A stretch of DNA of 38,618 nucleotides, from positions 1 through 38,618 of the forward strand of contig JAFCGI010000007.1 in the NCBI GenBank assembly GCA_017608235.1, given 5' to 3'. The first letter of the stretch is position 1, and each line of letters opens with the position of its first letter. Both the position numbers and the translations under genes were made by a program. The DNA is from Candidatus Pacearchaeota archaeon (GTDB taxonomy: Archaea > Nanobdellota > Nanobdellia > UBA10117 > JAFCGI01). Below, in pieces: positions 7,607 to 17,446 of the stretch. The notes under the pieces are model-generated. The model was not told where the DNA came from. It worked only from the letters and a program-made list of their open reading frames with translations, and searched no databases.

Positions 7607-8806
7607 ATGCCTACATATACAATAGAAAATTTAAAAGACGATTTATCAAGAAAATTACATGGAACATCGTTATCTAAAATACAAGGGCCTTTAGATTTGA
7701 TTTATGAAGCAGGTCGTAATGTTTTACAAGATTGCGATCCGATAGAAACAAAGCGTAAAGCTCAAATAGCTAATGCTCTTTACGATAATGTATATGATTA
7801 TACTTCTCCTACTGATTTAAAAGGAAATAAGATAATTGATATTAGACGACAAGTGAATAGATTACAATCAGATAACTTTTCTCAAAACTTTAATGAAAAC
7901 TTTGATTTAAAAAAAGAATTAACTAATAATAATTTCACTATTGAATCAAGAGATAGTACAAAGTTCTTTCGTATTGCTAAGAGTATAACTGTTGGAAAGA
8001 CTATACATGATATGAATTCTATTACTGGAAATGGAACATGGGCTGTTGGAGGTGATACTGAAAACTTAACTCAAGATACTTTGAATAAAGTTTCTGGTAG
8101 TGCTTCTCTTAACTTTGATTTAGATGGTTCTGGTACAACTGGATATATTGAAAACTCTGATTTTACAGATGTTGATTTATCTGATCATGAAGATAAAAGT
8201 GCTTTGTTCCTATGGCTATATATTCCAGACACAAGCATATTCACAAGTTGTGATTTGAGATGGGGTTCTTCTTCAAGTGCTTATTGGAATGTAATTGTTA
8301 CTTCTGGTCATGCGTCAGTATTTCAGAATGGTTGGAATCTTCTAAGGTTTGATTGGAATGGAGCTACTAAAACTGGAAGCCCTGATTCTTCAGCAATTAA
8401 CTATGCTAAAGTTACTTTAACTTATGATGGAACTGCTGATACAGACTTTAGAGTAGATAACATTATTTCAAACTTAGGAGATATATTTGATGTTCTTTAC
8501 TATTCTAAATACTTATTCCAAAATTCATCTGGCACTTATATTGAAAAACCAACTGCTGATACAGATTTAATAAATTTAGATACTGATAGTTATAATTTAT
8601 TACTTATTAAGACAGCAGAAAAAGCATCTCAACAGATACAAGGAGAAGATAATAACTTTGATTTTGAAGTGTTTAGAGATGAATATGAATCTGCTGTAAA
8701 AGATTATAATCAGAAATATCCTTCAGAAGCTATTAAAACACAGATTAGATATTATCGTTTTGGAACTGAAAGATATAGAGGTAGATATAATAATTTAAGA
8801 AGATGA
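7607..8806 (+). CDS. Adaptor-like tail protein with inserted carbohydrate-binding-like domain
   Basis: 399 residues in three parts. Residues 1-130 are mostly helical with an adaptor-like start (IENLKDDLSRKLHG...LIYEAGRNVLQDCDP). Residues ~140-290 look like a beta-sandwich lectin/CBM domain (WAVGGDTENLTQDTLNKVSG, FLWLYIPDTS, WNLLRFDWNGATK, FRVDNI). Residues 300-399 return to helix and a basic tail (FEVFRDEYESAVKDYNQKYP). The flanking parts are reminiscent of P22 gp4-type connectors, with the sugar-binding-like domain inserted. The call is inference from architecture and from the next gene. Its stop overlaps the next start by 4 bases. Confidence 0.5.
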   Translation: MPTYTIENLKDDLSRKLHGTSLSKIQGPLDLIYEAGRNVLQDCDPIETKRKAQIANALYDNVYDYTSPTDLKGNKIIDIRRQVNRLQSDNFSQNFNENFDLKKELTNNNFTIESRDSTKFFRIAKSITVGKTIHDMNSITGNGTWAVGGDTENLTQDTLNKVSGSASLNFDLDGSGTTGYIENSDFTDVDLSDHEDKSALFLWLYIPDTSIFTSCDLRWGSSSSAYWNVIVTSGHASVFQNGWNLLRFDWNGATKTGSPDSSAINYAKVTLTYDGTADTDFRVDNIISNLGDIFDVLYYSKYLFQNSSGTYIEKPTADTDLINLDTDSYNLLLIKTAEKASQQIQGEDNNFDFEVFRDEYESAVKDYNQKYPSEAIKTQIRYYRFGTERYRGRYNNLRR

Positions 8807-10596
8807 AAACATTTAGATTAATTAAAAAGTTTAGAGGATATAGAGAAAAGACAGAAGAAACTAATTTAGGGCCTGGATTTTTAGTAAAAGGTTCACAGAA
8901 TGTTTTGTTTAACGATGGAGAAAGAATACAAATAAGAAAAGGATTTACTTTAGATGGTGATGCAGATGCTTCATTAACACCAATAGAAAGTTCTTTTGAA
9001 TGGGCTACTCACAGAGGAGTAGAGATTCCTTTAAGAGCATTTGATGATAAAATTCAATTCAGAACTACTATCACTGGTAGTACAGTGTGGCAAGATTTAT
9101 TAGACGATGCGGCAGATGCTTTTACATCAGTAGCTTTTAACTTTACTACATTCTGGGATACAACTGAAGGACAAGATTTCTTACTTTTTGTCAATGGAAC
9201 TTCTGATCTATTTGATTGGTCGGGAGGTATTGCTACATTTGCTTCTGCTACTTCTAATACGATCACAAAGGAGGGAGATGATACTTGGGGTGAATTAGGA
9301 TTTCTATTAACAGGAACTCGTAGAATAATAATAGGTGGTATAGCTTATGCTTATACTGGAGGAGAAGGTACTACTACCTTAACAGGGGTAACACCAGACC
9401 CTACTGGAGGAGGACATAGTGCTGGAGATATAGCACATCAGCAAATGCGAACTAATGCTGATCAACCTTCATCAAGTTTCAATGCAGAGTTAATATCAGT
9501 TCTTAATAATCAAATATGGGTTGGTAATACTAAAAATCGTCAAGTATTTGTTTCTAAGAATACAGATTTCACAGATTATACTTTTAGTAGTCCTCGTCTT
9601 CCAGGAGAAGGAGCTTTACTTACATTAGACAATGCTCCGACAGGATTTCAACCTTTAGACGAAACAATGGTTATATCTGCTGGAAAAGATGATTACTATA
9701 ATAGTAGTTTTACTTTAAGTGATGATATGACTAAAGAAGTATTAGAGATTAAGAAAATGAAAACAGCTCCACAAGAAGCAGCTATATCACAAGGAGCAAT
9801 GGCTAAAATGAAAAATGCCGTAATTATGCTTACTAATGAGCCTACTTTAGATAGTTTAGGTAGAATAGAGAATATAGATAATAACCAATCAAAACCTTTA
9901 TCTGATCCAGTTAAAAGTTTGTTTGATAGACTTACTTTTACAAACGCACACATTCAATTCTTTGAGAATAATATATACATAGCAGTTCCAAGTGAAACAT
10001 TAGTACTTGTATATAATCTAGAACAAGGATTTTGGGAAGCACCTCAAGTATTGCCTGTTAGAAGATTTGCTATTATAAATGGTGAGCTATACGGACATTC
10101 TAGTACAGTACCAGAAACATATAAACTTTTTGATGGAAGAAATGATAATGGTAAAGCTATAAGTGCTAATGCTCGTTTCAGTTATCAAAACTTTGGTCGT
10201 AGAGCTTGGCAGAAATCATTTGATGAAATGTTCACTGAAGGATTTATTAGTTCTAATACTGAATTAACTTTAACGATTAAATATGATTATAAAGGAGCTA
10301 CTTCTATTCAAGAATATATAATAGATGGAGAAGATACTGATATAATAGTAAATACAGATGATTTAAGTTCACTAGGTAAAAATTCGTTAGGTAAAAAGGC
10401 ATTAGGAGGTTCATTTGATATTTTAACTGATGTAATACCTCCAAAGTTTAGAGTAATACATACTATGGATAAACAAGATTTTTATGAGTTTCAAGTTGAA
10501 TATAGTTCTAGTGATATTGATTTTAACTGGGAACTACTTGCTTTTGGACCAAATGTGAAATTAAGTAAGTCAGATAATATATCAATTAAAAAATAA
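8803..10596 (+). CDS. Large tail tube/plug protein (P22 gp10-like in layout)
   Basis: 597 residues, beta-rich, starting MKTFRLIKKFRGYREKTEET and LVKGSQNVLFNDGERIQIRKG. This opening (a note of 'source' variables followed by GxxLDG) recurs in podovirus tail proteins that form a beta-propeller-like hub. Later come blades such as NQIWVGNTKNRQVFVSKNTD, NIYIAVPSETLVLVYNLEQG and FWEAPQVLPVRRFAIINGEL. It likely closes the tail below the adaptor. It is translationally coupled to the upstream gene (ATGA overlap). Family assignment is by pattern, with no search available. Confidence 0.6.
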   Translation: MKTFRLIKKFRGYREKTEETNLGPGFLVKGSQNVLFNDGERIQIRKGFTLDGDADASLTPIESSFEWATHRGVEIPLRAFDDKIQFRTTITGSTVWQDLLDDAADAFTSVAFNFTTFWDTTEGQDFLLFVNGTSDLFDWSGGIATFASATSNTITKEGDDTWGELGFLLTGTRRIIIGGIAYAYTGGEGTTTLTGVTPDPTGGGHSAGDIAHQQMRTNADQPSSSFNAELISVLNNQIWVGNTKNRQVFVSKNTDFTDYTFSSPRLPGEGALLTLDNAPTGFQPLDETMVISAGKDDYYNSSFTLSDDMTKEVLEIKKMKTAPQEAAISQGAMAKMKNAVIMLTNEPTLDSLGRIENIDNNQSKPLSDPVKSLFDRLTFTNAHIQFFENNIYIAVPSETLVLVYNLEQGFWEAPQVLPVRRFAIINGELYGHSSTVPETYKLFDGRNDNGKAISANARFSYQNFGRRAWQKSFDEMFTEGFISSNTELTLTIKYDYKGATSIQEYIIDGEDTDIIVNTDDLSSLGKNSLGKKALGGSFDILTDVIPPKFRVIHTMDKQDFYEFQVEYSSSDIDFNWELLAFGPNVKLSKSDNISIKK

Positions 10597-10597
10597 T

Positions 10598-10816
10598 ATG
10601 GCTAAAAAACCACCAAAAGAAAAAAAAGAATATATATATGATGCTAAAGATTATAATCATCGCCACGAATTAGAAGAAAAAATTCGTTTTGATTTTAATG
10701 GTAATTTTGATGATAATAACAAAAAAGCAATAATTAAAGGTACTAAAAAACAATTAAAAAAACTACACTTATCTCAGTCTACTAATGTATATGGGATAAA
10801 TGTAGAAAAACAATAA
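10598..10816 (+). CDS. Small basic protein of the tail operon, unknown
   Basis: 72 residues, Lys-rich and probably partly disordered (MAKKPPKEKKEYIYDAKDYN), with a His/Glu/Asn-rich middle. It fits exactly between two virion genes, with gaps of 1 base on both sides, so it is surely translated. It may be a minor virion or assembly protein. I recognise no family. Confidence 0.6.
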   Translation: MAKKPPKEKKEYIYDAKDYNHRHELEEKIRFDFNGNFDDNNKKAIIKGTKKQLKKLHLSQSTNVYGINVEKQ

Positions 10817-10817
10817 C

Positions 10818-12404
10818 ATGGCTACATTTACACCAGTACAAGCACAAAAGATGACATTATCAGGTTCAGGAGCAACAGCAACTGCTACTTCTATTGTGCT
10901 TACAAGTATGAAACAAATTGATGGTTCTACTACTTTAACCATGGCAGACTTCGGTTCTATTGGTTATGGAGTATTAGAACCAGGAACTTCTCGTGAAGAA
11001 ACGATTTCTTTTACAGGAATAACTCAAAATGCGAGTGGAACAGCTACTCTTACTGGGGTAACTCGTGGATTAAAGTTTGTTTCAGATTATACACAAGATA
11101 CTGCTTTACGACAAGCTCATGCTGGAGGAACTATATTTATACTTACTAATCCATCTGTTTATTATAATGAGTTTGTAACAAAAAAGAATCAAGAGAATAT
11201 AGCTGGAGTTAAAACATTTACAACTATACCTAAAACTTCTGCTGGAGATCCAATAGCAGATGAAGATTTGGTTCGTAAAAAATATGTAGATGATAATGTA
11301 GCAGGAGGAACTGTGTCTCATAATAAAGTAGTAGTAGCTGGAACTGCTGGTGTAACAATAGCAGCAGGAGAGTTAATATATTTTGACGCTACTGATGATG
11401 AATGGAAATTATGTGATGCTGATTTAACAGCAACTGTTGATAGAGTTTTATTAGGAATAGCTCAAGGATCAGGAATTGATGGTGGAGCTATTACTGATGG
11501 AGTTTTACTATATGGAATAGATGATAATCAATCTGGTATGACAATAGGCGATACAATGTATGCTTCTAATACAGCAGGTGCTATCGCAAGTACTGCTGGA
11601 ACTATTGAGGTAGAAGTTGGTATAGCTAAATCTGCTACTGAACTTTACTTCTCTCCTCGTTACGCTTCTACACCTAAAGCCGATGAAATAGACGCTATGG
11701 CAGGAACTTCTGGTACTCCAAGTTCTACTAATAAATTTGTAACAGAAGATGATCCCGAATATGGAAAGTTTGAGAAATTCATTTTTGGAGAAACGATAGC
11801 TGTTGGAGAAGCGGTATATTTAAAAGCTTCAGATCAAAAAGTATATAAAACTGATGCTTCTTTTGATGATGAAAGAATACATAGTTTTGTAGGAATAGCC
11901 AAAGAAGCAGGAGATGCTGATGAAACTAAAAAAGTCGTTGTTTCTGGAATAATTACTGGATTAAGTGGACTAACTGCTGGTAGCCGATACTATTTATCTG
12001 ATACTGCTGGTGCTATTGCTACTACTCCTGGAACATATAAAAAACATGTTGGCATAGCAACATTAACAACAGCATTAATTGTACAAAATCAAGCTAACTT
12101 TTCAGATTTTGGAGCACCCGTAAGAGCTAAAGATACAGAATATCAAAATGGAAATAATTGGAGAATGATTATGGTTACAGTGAATTTATCATCTGGTGCT
12201 GCAGTGAATCAAGCATTATTAAAAATAGGAGTTGCAAGTCCTGCTGCTACAGTAATATCAAGAGTTTCATCTGATAGTAGTACGGTGTCAAATGATTTTT
12301 CTCAAATAGCTGTTATGATTCCACCAAAGTATTATTATAAACTAGTGACTGGATCAGGAACAATAGTTGTTGGTTATTGGTATGAAATAGATTTAAGATG
12401 GTAA
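10818..12404 (+). CDS. Tail fibre/spike protein
   Basis: 528 residues. The N-terminal part (ATFTPVQAQKMTLSGSGATA, then PGTSREETISFTGITQNASG and TLTGVTRGL) matches the common fibre start in which a beta domain ends with a SxEEIxFTG...TGVxRGL motif. A collar-like segment follows (FVTKKNQENIAGVKTFTTIP, the 'KKNQEtI.G.KTFt..P' unit found in many fibres). The middle has repeated GIAKEAGDADE/GIAQGSGIDGG-type units (three similar VGEAVYLKASDQKVY / GELIYFDATDDEWKL / GDTMYASNTAGAIAS segments), and the end is a beta-rich head. It is probably receptor-binding. Confidence 0.75.
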   Translation: MATFTPVQAQKMTLSGSGATATATSIVLTSMKQIDGSTTLTMADFGSIGYGVLEPGTSREETISFTGITQNASGTATLTGVTRGLKFVSDYTQDTALRQAHAGGTIFILTNPSVYYNEFVTKKNQENIAGVKTFTTIPKTSAGDPIADEDLVRKKYVDDNVAGGTVSHNKVVVAGTAGVTIAAGELIYFDATDDEWKLCDADLTATVDRVLLGIAQGSGIDGGAITDGVLLYGIDDNQSGMTIGDTMYASNTAGAIASTAGTIEVEVGIAKSATELYFSPRYASTPKADEIDAMAGTSGTPSSTNKFVTEDDPEYGKFEKFIFGETIAVGEAVYLKASDQKVYKTDASFDDERIHSFVGIAKEAGDADETKKVVVSGIITGLSGLTAGSRYYLSDTAGAIATTPGTYKKHVGIATLTTALIVQNQANFSDFGAPVRAKDTEYQNGNNWRMIMVTVNLSSGAAVNQALLKIGVASPAATVISRVSSDSSTVSNDFSQIAVMIPPKYYYKLVTGSGTIVVGYWYEIDLRW

Positions 12405-12413
12405 TATAAAATT

Positions 12414-13784
12414 ATGTCAAATAATAACCTATTCGTACAAGCAAGAACAGCAGGGCAAGAAGATATAGAAGCCCCTCAAATCCCTCCATCACAGGGAGGA
12501 CTTGGAGCTGAAGATGTAATCACTCCACAAGCCCCTAGAGGCACTCCTAGTGCCGTTGTTACTAGTGATATGGCTAGAACTACTACTTTAGGTAATCAGG
12601 CCGAATTAAACAAACTTAGAAAGCGATTAGAGGAAATAAGTAAAAGACTAGGAAAAGCAGGTGAAACAGCAGCTAAATTAAAAGCTAAAGAAGTTGCTAA
12701 AGAAGCTGCTAGGAAAGCTGAAACAACAGAACCTCTTGATCCGTTTCAACAACAATTACAAAATGCCATAGATTCATTAGATAATGAGTTGGCTTCAGCA
12801 ACAGATTTATTAGATGCTCAATCAGCTCGTTTTGATGCTGCTAATCAGTCTTTAATAACAAGCATTACGGCTTCTTTTGCTCGTAGAAAAGCTCAAATGG
12901 AATTGTTTAATAAGCAACTCTTAGGAGGAACTCGTGTGGCAGGTATTAGAGCTGGACGACAAAGATTCGCTCCAGAGATTCAGCAAAGTATATTATCAGC
13001 AGAAGAATCAGCAGGATTACAGCGTTTAGCTAATTTAGATGCTCAAGAGTTAGCTTTAATAGCAGAAGCTAATATGGCTAATGAAGATAAACAATTCGCT
13101 ATTCTTAATGCTAAAATGGAAGCAATTAAAGAAACCAGAAATACAAAGATTCAGATAATTAAGGATTTACATACTATTACTTTACAGCAAGAACAGGCAC
13201 AGAGGGAGAAGGTAAGGTTTGAAAGAGAAGAACAAGAAAGACAAGCAGAAGATATAGCTATTTCTATTTTAGATTTACTTACTGATGATCCTGAGGAAAA
13301 TACTGAGATTATAAAAAAATCAGCAGATGATGCCTTAATTCCATTTTCTACTTTATTTAGTAAAGTAGAACAATTTCAACAAGCGGAAAAGGAAGGAGAA
13401 TTAGATTTAGAAAAAAAGAAACTTGAAATTGAAAAAACACGAGCTCAAATAGAAAAACTTCGAAAAGGTAAAGACCCAAGTCAAACAGATATAGAGGTAT
13501 TTTTAAGTCCACAGGCAGATGAATATTTAAGATTAGTAATCGGAGAAGGCGGGTTTGTTGATATAAATGACTGGAGAGATGTTAGAAACTTATTTAGCAA
13601 AGAAGGTGGAAGAATTAATACATTTGACGATGCTTTTGCTAATTATCTTTCCCCAAGTGATCGCGCTAAGTTTGGAATAGGAAAAGCAGCGGGAATAAAA
13701 GCTATTCTTGAAGAAGATGAAGGACAAGACTTAGAAAAAGCTTTAGAAGAACTTAATAAACCTTGGTGGAAAAAGTTATTTTAA
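12414..13784 (+). CDS. Probable internal virion/ejection protein (coiled coil)
   Basis: 456 residues with a Pro/Gly-rich start (IPPSQGGLGAEDVITPQAP), then long Ala/Glu/Gln/Lys helices (residues ~65-350, e.g. LNKLRKRLEEISKRLGKAG and LEIEKTRAQIEKLRKG) and a compact C-terminal domain (EVFLSPQADEYLRLVIGEG to NKPWWKKLF). Placed after the fibre genes and before a 1.15-kilo-residue protein, this resembles podovirus ejection proteins stored in the head. No homology is claimed. Confidence 0.5.
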   Translation: MSNNNLFVQARTAGQEDIEAPQIPPSQGGLGAEDVITPQAPRGTPSAVVTSDMARTTTLGNQAELNKLRKRLEEISKRLGKAGETAAKLKAKEVAKEAARKAETTEPLDPFQQQLQNAIDSLDNELASATDLLDAQSARFDAANQSLITSITASFARRKAQMELFNKQLLGGTRVAGIRAGRQRFAPEIQQSILSAEESAGLQRLANLDAQELALIAEANMANEDKQFAILNAKMEAIKETRNTKIQIIKDLHTITLQQEQAQREKVRFEREEQERQAEDIAISILDLLTDDPEENTEIIKKSADDALIPFSTLFSKVEQFQQAEKEGELDLEKKKLEIEKTRAQIEKLRKGKDPSQTDIEVFLSPQADEYLRLVIGEGGFVDINDWRDVRNLFSKEGGRINTFDDAFANYLSPSDRAKFGIGKAAGIKAILEEDEGQDLEKALEELNKPWWKKLF

Positions 13785-13786
13785 TT

Positions 13787-16700
13787 ATGGCTAATATTTT
13801 TATATCAACCTTAGGAGAACCAGAACCAAAAAGACCTCCAATATCATTTGGTCAGTTTATGCGTGAAAGACAGATTAAAGCTCCAAGACGATTATCGCAG
13901 TCTAATATATTTATAAGCAGATTAAAAACTATTATAAGGGGGAAGAAAAAACCATTAAAATATGGTCCATTAGGATTTGGAGAAGTAGTTAAACAATTAC
14001 CAAGTGCTACATTAGAGGCATTTCCAAAAGTCGGTATAGGTATTAAGAACTTATTTATAGAAGCATTAAGAGCGACTCCAAGAACCGCCGCTTCTCTTGC
14101 TTTAGAAAGAGGAGAACAGAAACAACTTGTTCCAGAAACAAGAGCAGAAAAGTTTCTATTCGGAAAAGCACCAATAAAACCTTTATCAACACAGTTTGAA
14201 GAAGCTAAAAGAGCATTAGGCCCAGAGTTTGGTATAGTTCAAATTCCTATTGCTGGTGCTGCTGTATTTGGTGGAGCATTATTAGATTTAACTTTATTTG
14301 GAGGAGGCAAAAAACAATTAGTAGATAGTCTTGTAAAAGAAGGGACAGAAATTGGTATTAAAAAACTATTAACAAAAGCAAAAGTCCCAGTTAATTTAAT
14401 AGATGATTTTGCTCCTCAATTAGTTAAAGCTAAAACAACAAAAGAAGTTAGTAATTTGTTGAAAACTATTGAGAAGCCAATAAAAGGATTACCTGAATCA
14501 ATTTTTCCAACTAAAAAAATAGGACAAGAAGTTTTAGAAGCATCAGAAAAAGTTGGGAATATAGAGGTTCAAATTCAAAATCTTGAAGAAACATTAAAAG
14601 CAAATCCAGCCAGAGAGCTTGAAAAATATGCTAATAGAAAAACTGGAGAATTACCTGAAGTATTGGGGATAGGAGAGGGATTTAGAAAAAGAGGAGATGA
14701 TATAGCTGAAACACTTGGTTATCCTGATTCTGAAACAGCAAGAAGAGCATATGAAAAATATGTAGTCAATAGAGAAAGTTTAAAAGATTTAGTAGATCAA
14801 AAAAAGTTTTTAAAAAGTATTGAAAAAGGAACTCTTAAAAGAGAAAGAGGAATAAAAAATAATATTAAAAAAATAATAAATAAAATACAGCAAGAAAACA
14901 ATTTATCAGATAATGTATTAGTTCGTTTAAAAGAAAAGCATAAAATAAAAGAATGGAAAAACGCTACATCTGAACAATTATCTTTTGTTTTAGATGATAT
15001 TCAAAATCTTAGTAAGGGCGATCAAATGATTTCTAAGACTCAAGTTGAAAGCTTAAAAGAATTCGGTATTAAGAATTGGACTACAAAAAGAGAAGCTACA
15101 GAAATTATAGGAGATGTTACTGGTTGGAAAGATAGAAGCGCAAAGTTCTTTAATTTTTTTAAAACAATAGATCAGAAAATTGAAGCGGTAGCTGGAAAAG
15201 AATCAGAAAAACTTAAAAACATTCTTATAAGACCAAGAGAAAAAGCTGTGGGAAATATGTTTAAAGAAGAAATTACTTTAAAGAATGAAATGAGAGCGAT
15301 GTTAGATGATTTAAGGTTAAAAGGAAAAAAAGACAGGGCTTTAATTATGAGATATGGTGAAGGCAGAATAAAATTAGATGAATTAAAAAAAGCAATTCCT
15401 GATAAATGGGAAAACATTGTGAGAGCAGATAATTGGTTTAGAAAACAATACGATAATCTTCTTGAAACTACTAATAAAGAGTTATCAAGATTTTACAAAG
15501 ATGACAAGCTTATTCCTAAAAGAAAAGATTATTATACTCATGCTCAAGAAATGGGAAGTGTTTGGAATCAATTACGAAATAAAGGAGGAGATATAAACCC
15601 TGTATTAGAGCAGATTTCAGAGTTTACAAGACCTAATAGAAAATTTAACCCCTTTGCTTTAAGAAGAAAAGGCGGAGCAGAGTTTATAGAAGACGCTGGA
15701 AGAGCATTTGAGGCATATTTAAATCCTATTTTACACAATAAGCACATGACAGAAAGCATTGTAAGACATAGAGCGGTAGCTGATATTTTAGCTCATAATA
15801 CTTTAAAAACTAAAAATGTAAATCAGTTTATCTTTTCACTAAGAGATGCGGCAGATAGTTTAGCTGGAAAAACTAATCCATTTGACAGGGCTTTAATGAA
15901 TAGAGTGTTAGGCAGAAAACCAATTCAACTTATATCTCAAGCTTCTACTCGTTTAGCTAAAAATAGAATTATAGGAAATGTTGGTTCAGCTGTTATGCAG
16001 ATTTCTGGAGTGCCTAATTCTGTAATGAAAAATAACATTATCAGAACTTCTAAAGGACTTTTGACTCAAGCAGTTTCTCCTTTTTTAGGAAAAAATGATC
16101 CTCTTTTAAAATCTAAATTTCTTTTAAGAAGATATGGAGAAAAAGGATTACATCATGGAGAGTCTGTTTTTCCAACAATAATTAAAAGAGGCGAAAAGAT
16201 AGCTTCTATTCCATTTGAAGTAATAGAAAAAAATATAACTAAGGGATTATGGAGAGCATCTTTTAACAATGCTTATTCTCAAGGATATAGGGGATTGGAA
16301 CTTATACAAAAAACAGACGAAATTACAGCAAGTATTGTAGGGGCAAGATCAATAGGTGAAAAAGCATTGGCATTTGAAAGCGGAGTATTAAGTTTACCAT
16401 TACAATTTCAATTAGAAGTTAATACTCACGCGCAACTTTGGGCAGATGAAGTATTTAAAAAGATATTTAAAAATCCTGTAAAAGCCACAAGAGCGGCAAC
16501 TGAAACAGCTATAACATTGTTTTTATTCAATACTTTATTTAATAAAACAATGGGTAGAACTCCGCTTCCTGATCCAATAAGAGCGGCAGGAGAAGCAATG
16601 GAAGCAGATACATGGTCAGAAGGAATTGGCCGTATAGGCGGAGAAGCGTTATCATCAGTAGCTGGAGGACAATTTTTTGCTAATCTTGTTCCACATGACA

Positions 16701-17251
16701 TTAGAAAGAAATACTTTGGCAGAAGTGAGGTCGGTATTTATCCTGGCGGTATTCCAATAACATCAGCATTAGAAGGAGTTTTTAGAACTCCAACAAACTT
16801 TGTTTTTGATTTTGTATTACCTTATGGAGGTGGGCAATTAAAAAAGATATTTCAAGGAATTGAAGGTGTTGATAAAATGGGATCGTTTAATAAATCAGAT
16901 AAACTTCAATTTCCGATAAATCAAAATCAATGGCTCCAAGTTATACTATTTGGCAAATATTCCACCAAAGAAGCTCAAGAATATTTTGATAAACAAAGAA
17001 CTCCTTTAACAGAAAAACAGACAGTTGAATATTTTTTAAGAACTCAAGAAGGTGAAAATCCACAAAATGTGTATAAAGATATTGCTAAAGACAGAATAAG
17101 AAAAGAATATGAAAGAGAAATCGTTGATAAATTAATTAAAAGAATAAAAGCAAAACCAGATGAAGGTCTTGCTTTACTGCAATTATGGGTTAAAGAAAAA
17201 ATAGTTTCTGAAAAAATGGAAGAAGAGATACTGAAAAAATTATCTAAATAA
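13787..17251 (+). CDS. Very large internal virion protein (probable DNA-ejection protein)
   Basis: About 1154 residues from ATG 13787 (3 bases after the previous stop); the frame is open from 13763 but that start overlaps the upstream gene. It is Lys/Arg-rich and mainly helical, with one hydrophobic Gly/Ala stretch (IPIAGAAVFGGALLDLTLFG, about residue 150) and a second (AITLFLFNTLFNKTMG, about residue 910) that could enter a membrane. The long helical architecture with amphipathic patches fits podovirus ejection proteins that cross the cell envelope, or polyvalent internal proteins. No protease or transglycosylase motif was seen. It is the last gene of the virion operon. Confidence 0.6.
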   Translation: MANIFISTLGEPEPKRPPISFGQFMRERQIKAPRRLSQSNIFISRLKTIIRGKKKPLKYGPLGFGEVVKQLPSATLEAFPKVGIGIKNLFIEALRATPRTAASLALERGEQKQLVPETRAEKFLFGKAPIKPLSTQFEEAKRALGPEFGIVQIPIAGAAVFGGALLDLTLFGGGKKQLVDSLVKEGTEIGIKKLLTKAKVPVNLIDDFAPQLVKAKTTKEVSNLLKTIEKPIKGLPESIFPTKKIGQEVLEASEKVGNIEVQIQNLEETLKANPARELEKYANRKTGELPEVLGIGEGFRKRGDDIAETLGYPDSETARRAYEKYVVNRESLKDLVDQKKFLKSIEKGTLKRERGIKNNIKKIINKIQQENNLSDNVLVRLKEKHKIKEWKNATSEQLSFVLDDIQNLSKGDQMISKTQVESLKEFGIKNWTTKREATEIIGDVTGWKDRSAKFFNFFKTIDQKIEAVAGKESEKLKNILIRPREKAVGNMFKEEITLKNEMRAMLDDLRLKGKKDRALIMRYGEGRIKLDELKKAIPDKWENIVRADNWFRKQYDNLLETTNKELSRFYKDDKLIPKRKDYYTHAQEMGSVWNQLRNKGGDINPVLEQISEFTRPNRKFNPFALRRKGGAEFIEDAGRAFEAYLNPILHNKHMTESIVRHRAVADILAHNTLKTKNVNQFIFSLRDAADSLAGKTNPFDRALMNRVLGRKPIQLISQASTRLAKNRIIGNVGSAVMQISGVPNSVMKNNIIRTSKGLLTQAVSPFLGKNDPLLKSKFLLRRYGEKGLHHGESVFPTIIKRGEKIASIPFEVIEKNITKGLWRASFNNAYSQGYRGLELIQKTDEITASIVGARSIGEKALAFESGVLSLPLQFQLEVNTHAQLWADEVFKKIFKNPVKATRAATETAITLFLFNTLFNKTMGRTPLPDPIRAAGEAMEADTWSEGIGRIGGEALSSVAGGQFFANLVPHDIRKKYFGRSEVGIYPGGIPITSALEGVFRTPTNFVFDFVLPYGGGQLKKIFQGIEGVDKMGSFNKSDKLQFPINQNQWLQVILFGKYSTKEAQEYFDKQRTPLTEKQTVEYFLRTQEGENPQNVYKDIAKDRIRKEYEREIVDKLIKRIKAKPDEGLALLQLWVKEKIVSEKMEEEILKKLSK

Positions 17252-17377
17252 TAATATAATTAACAAAATAATGAAAGCCCAAAACATCATTTCAAAGTTC
17301 TCCCATGAAAAATATTTGTCTTCCCCTCCAGTAGGATTTATTTCATCTTGTAATTTATTACCTTTTCCAAAATGCAT
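17240..17377 (-). CDS. Minus-strand small membrane protein (moron-like)
   Basis: The complement encodes 45 residues: MHFGKGNKLQDEINPTGGED, then a hydrophobic C-terminal helix (MMFWAFIILLIILLF) and Arg. Codon use is like that of the rest of the genome. It overlaps the 3' end of the upstream plus gene by 12 bases and has its own strong minus-strand promoter (-35 at 17446-17441, -10 at 17423-17418). This is the only minus-strand gene I can support. A single-gene unit with its own promoter at an operon boundary is the usual form of a moron, e.g. a superinfection-exclusion membrane protein; that role is a guess. Confidence 0.55.
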   Translation of the reverse strand: MHFGKGNKLQDEINPTGGEDKYFSWENFEMMFWAFIILLIILLFR

Positions 17378-17417
17378 GATAAATTGAAAGAATAAATTAT
17401 ATGTTTTTCATTACTAA

Positions 17418-17446
17418 ATAATACCACAATCAAAAAACCATGTCAA
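17418..17446 (-). promoter_or_regulatory. Sigma70-like promoter, minus strand
   Basis: On the complement, TTGACA (17446-17441) is followed after 17 bases by TATTAT (17423-17418). It would start RNA near 17411, about 34 bases before the minus-strand ATG at 17377. The -35 box lies in the first codons of the plus-strand gene at 17440, so the two units interfere at this divergent junction. Confidence 0.65.
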
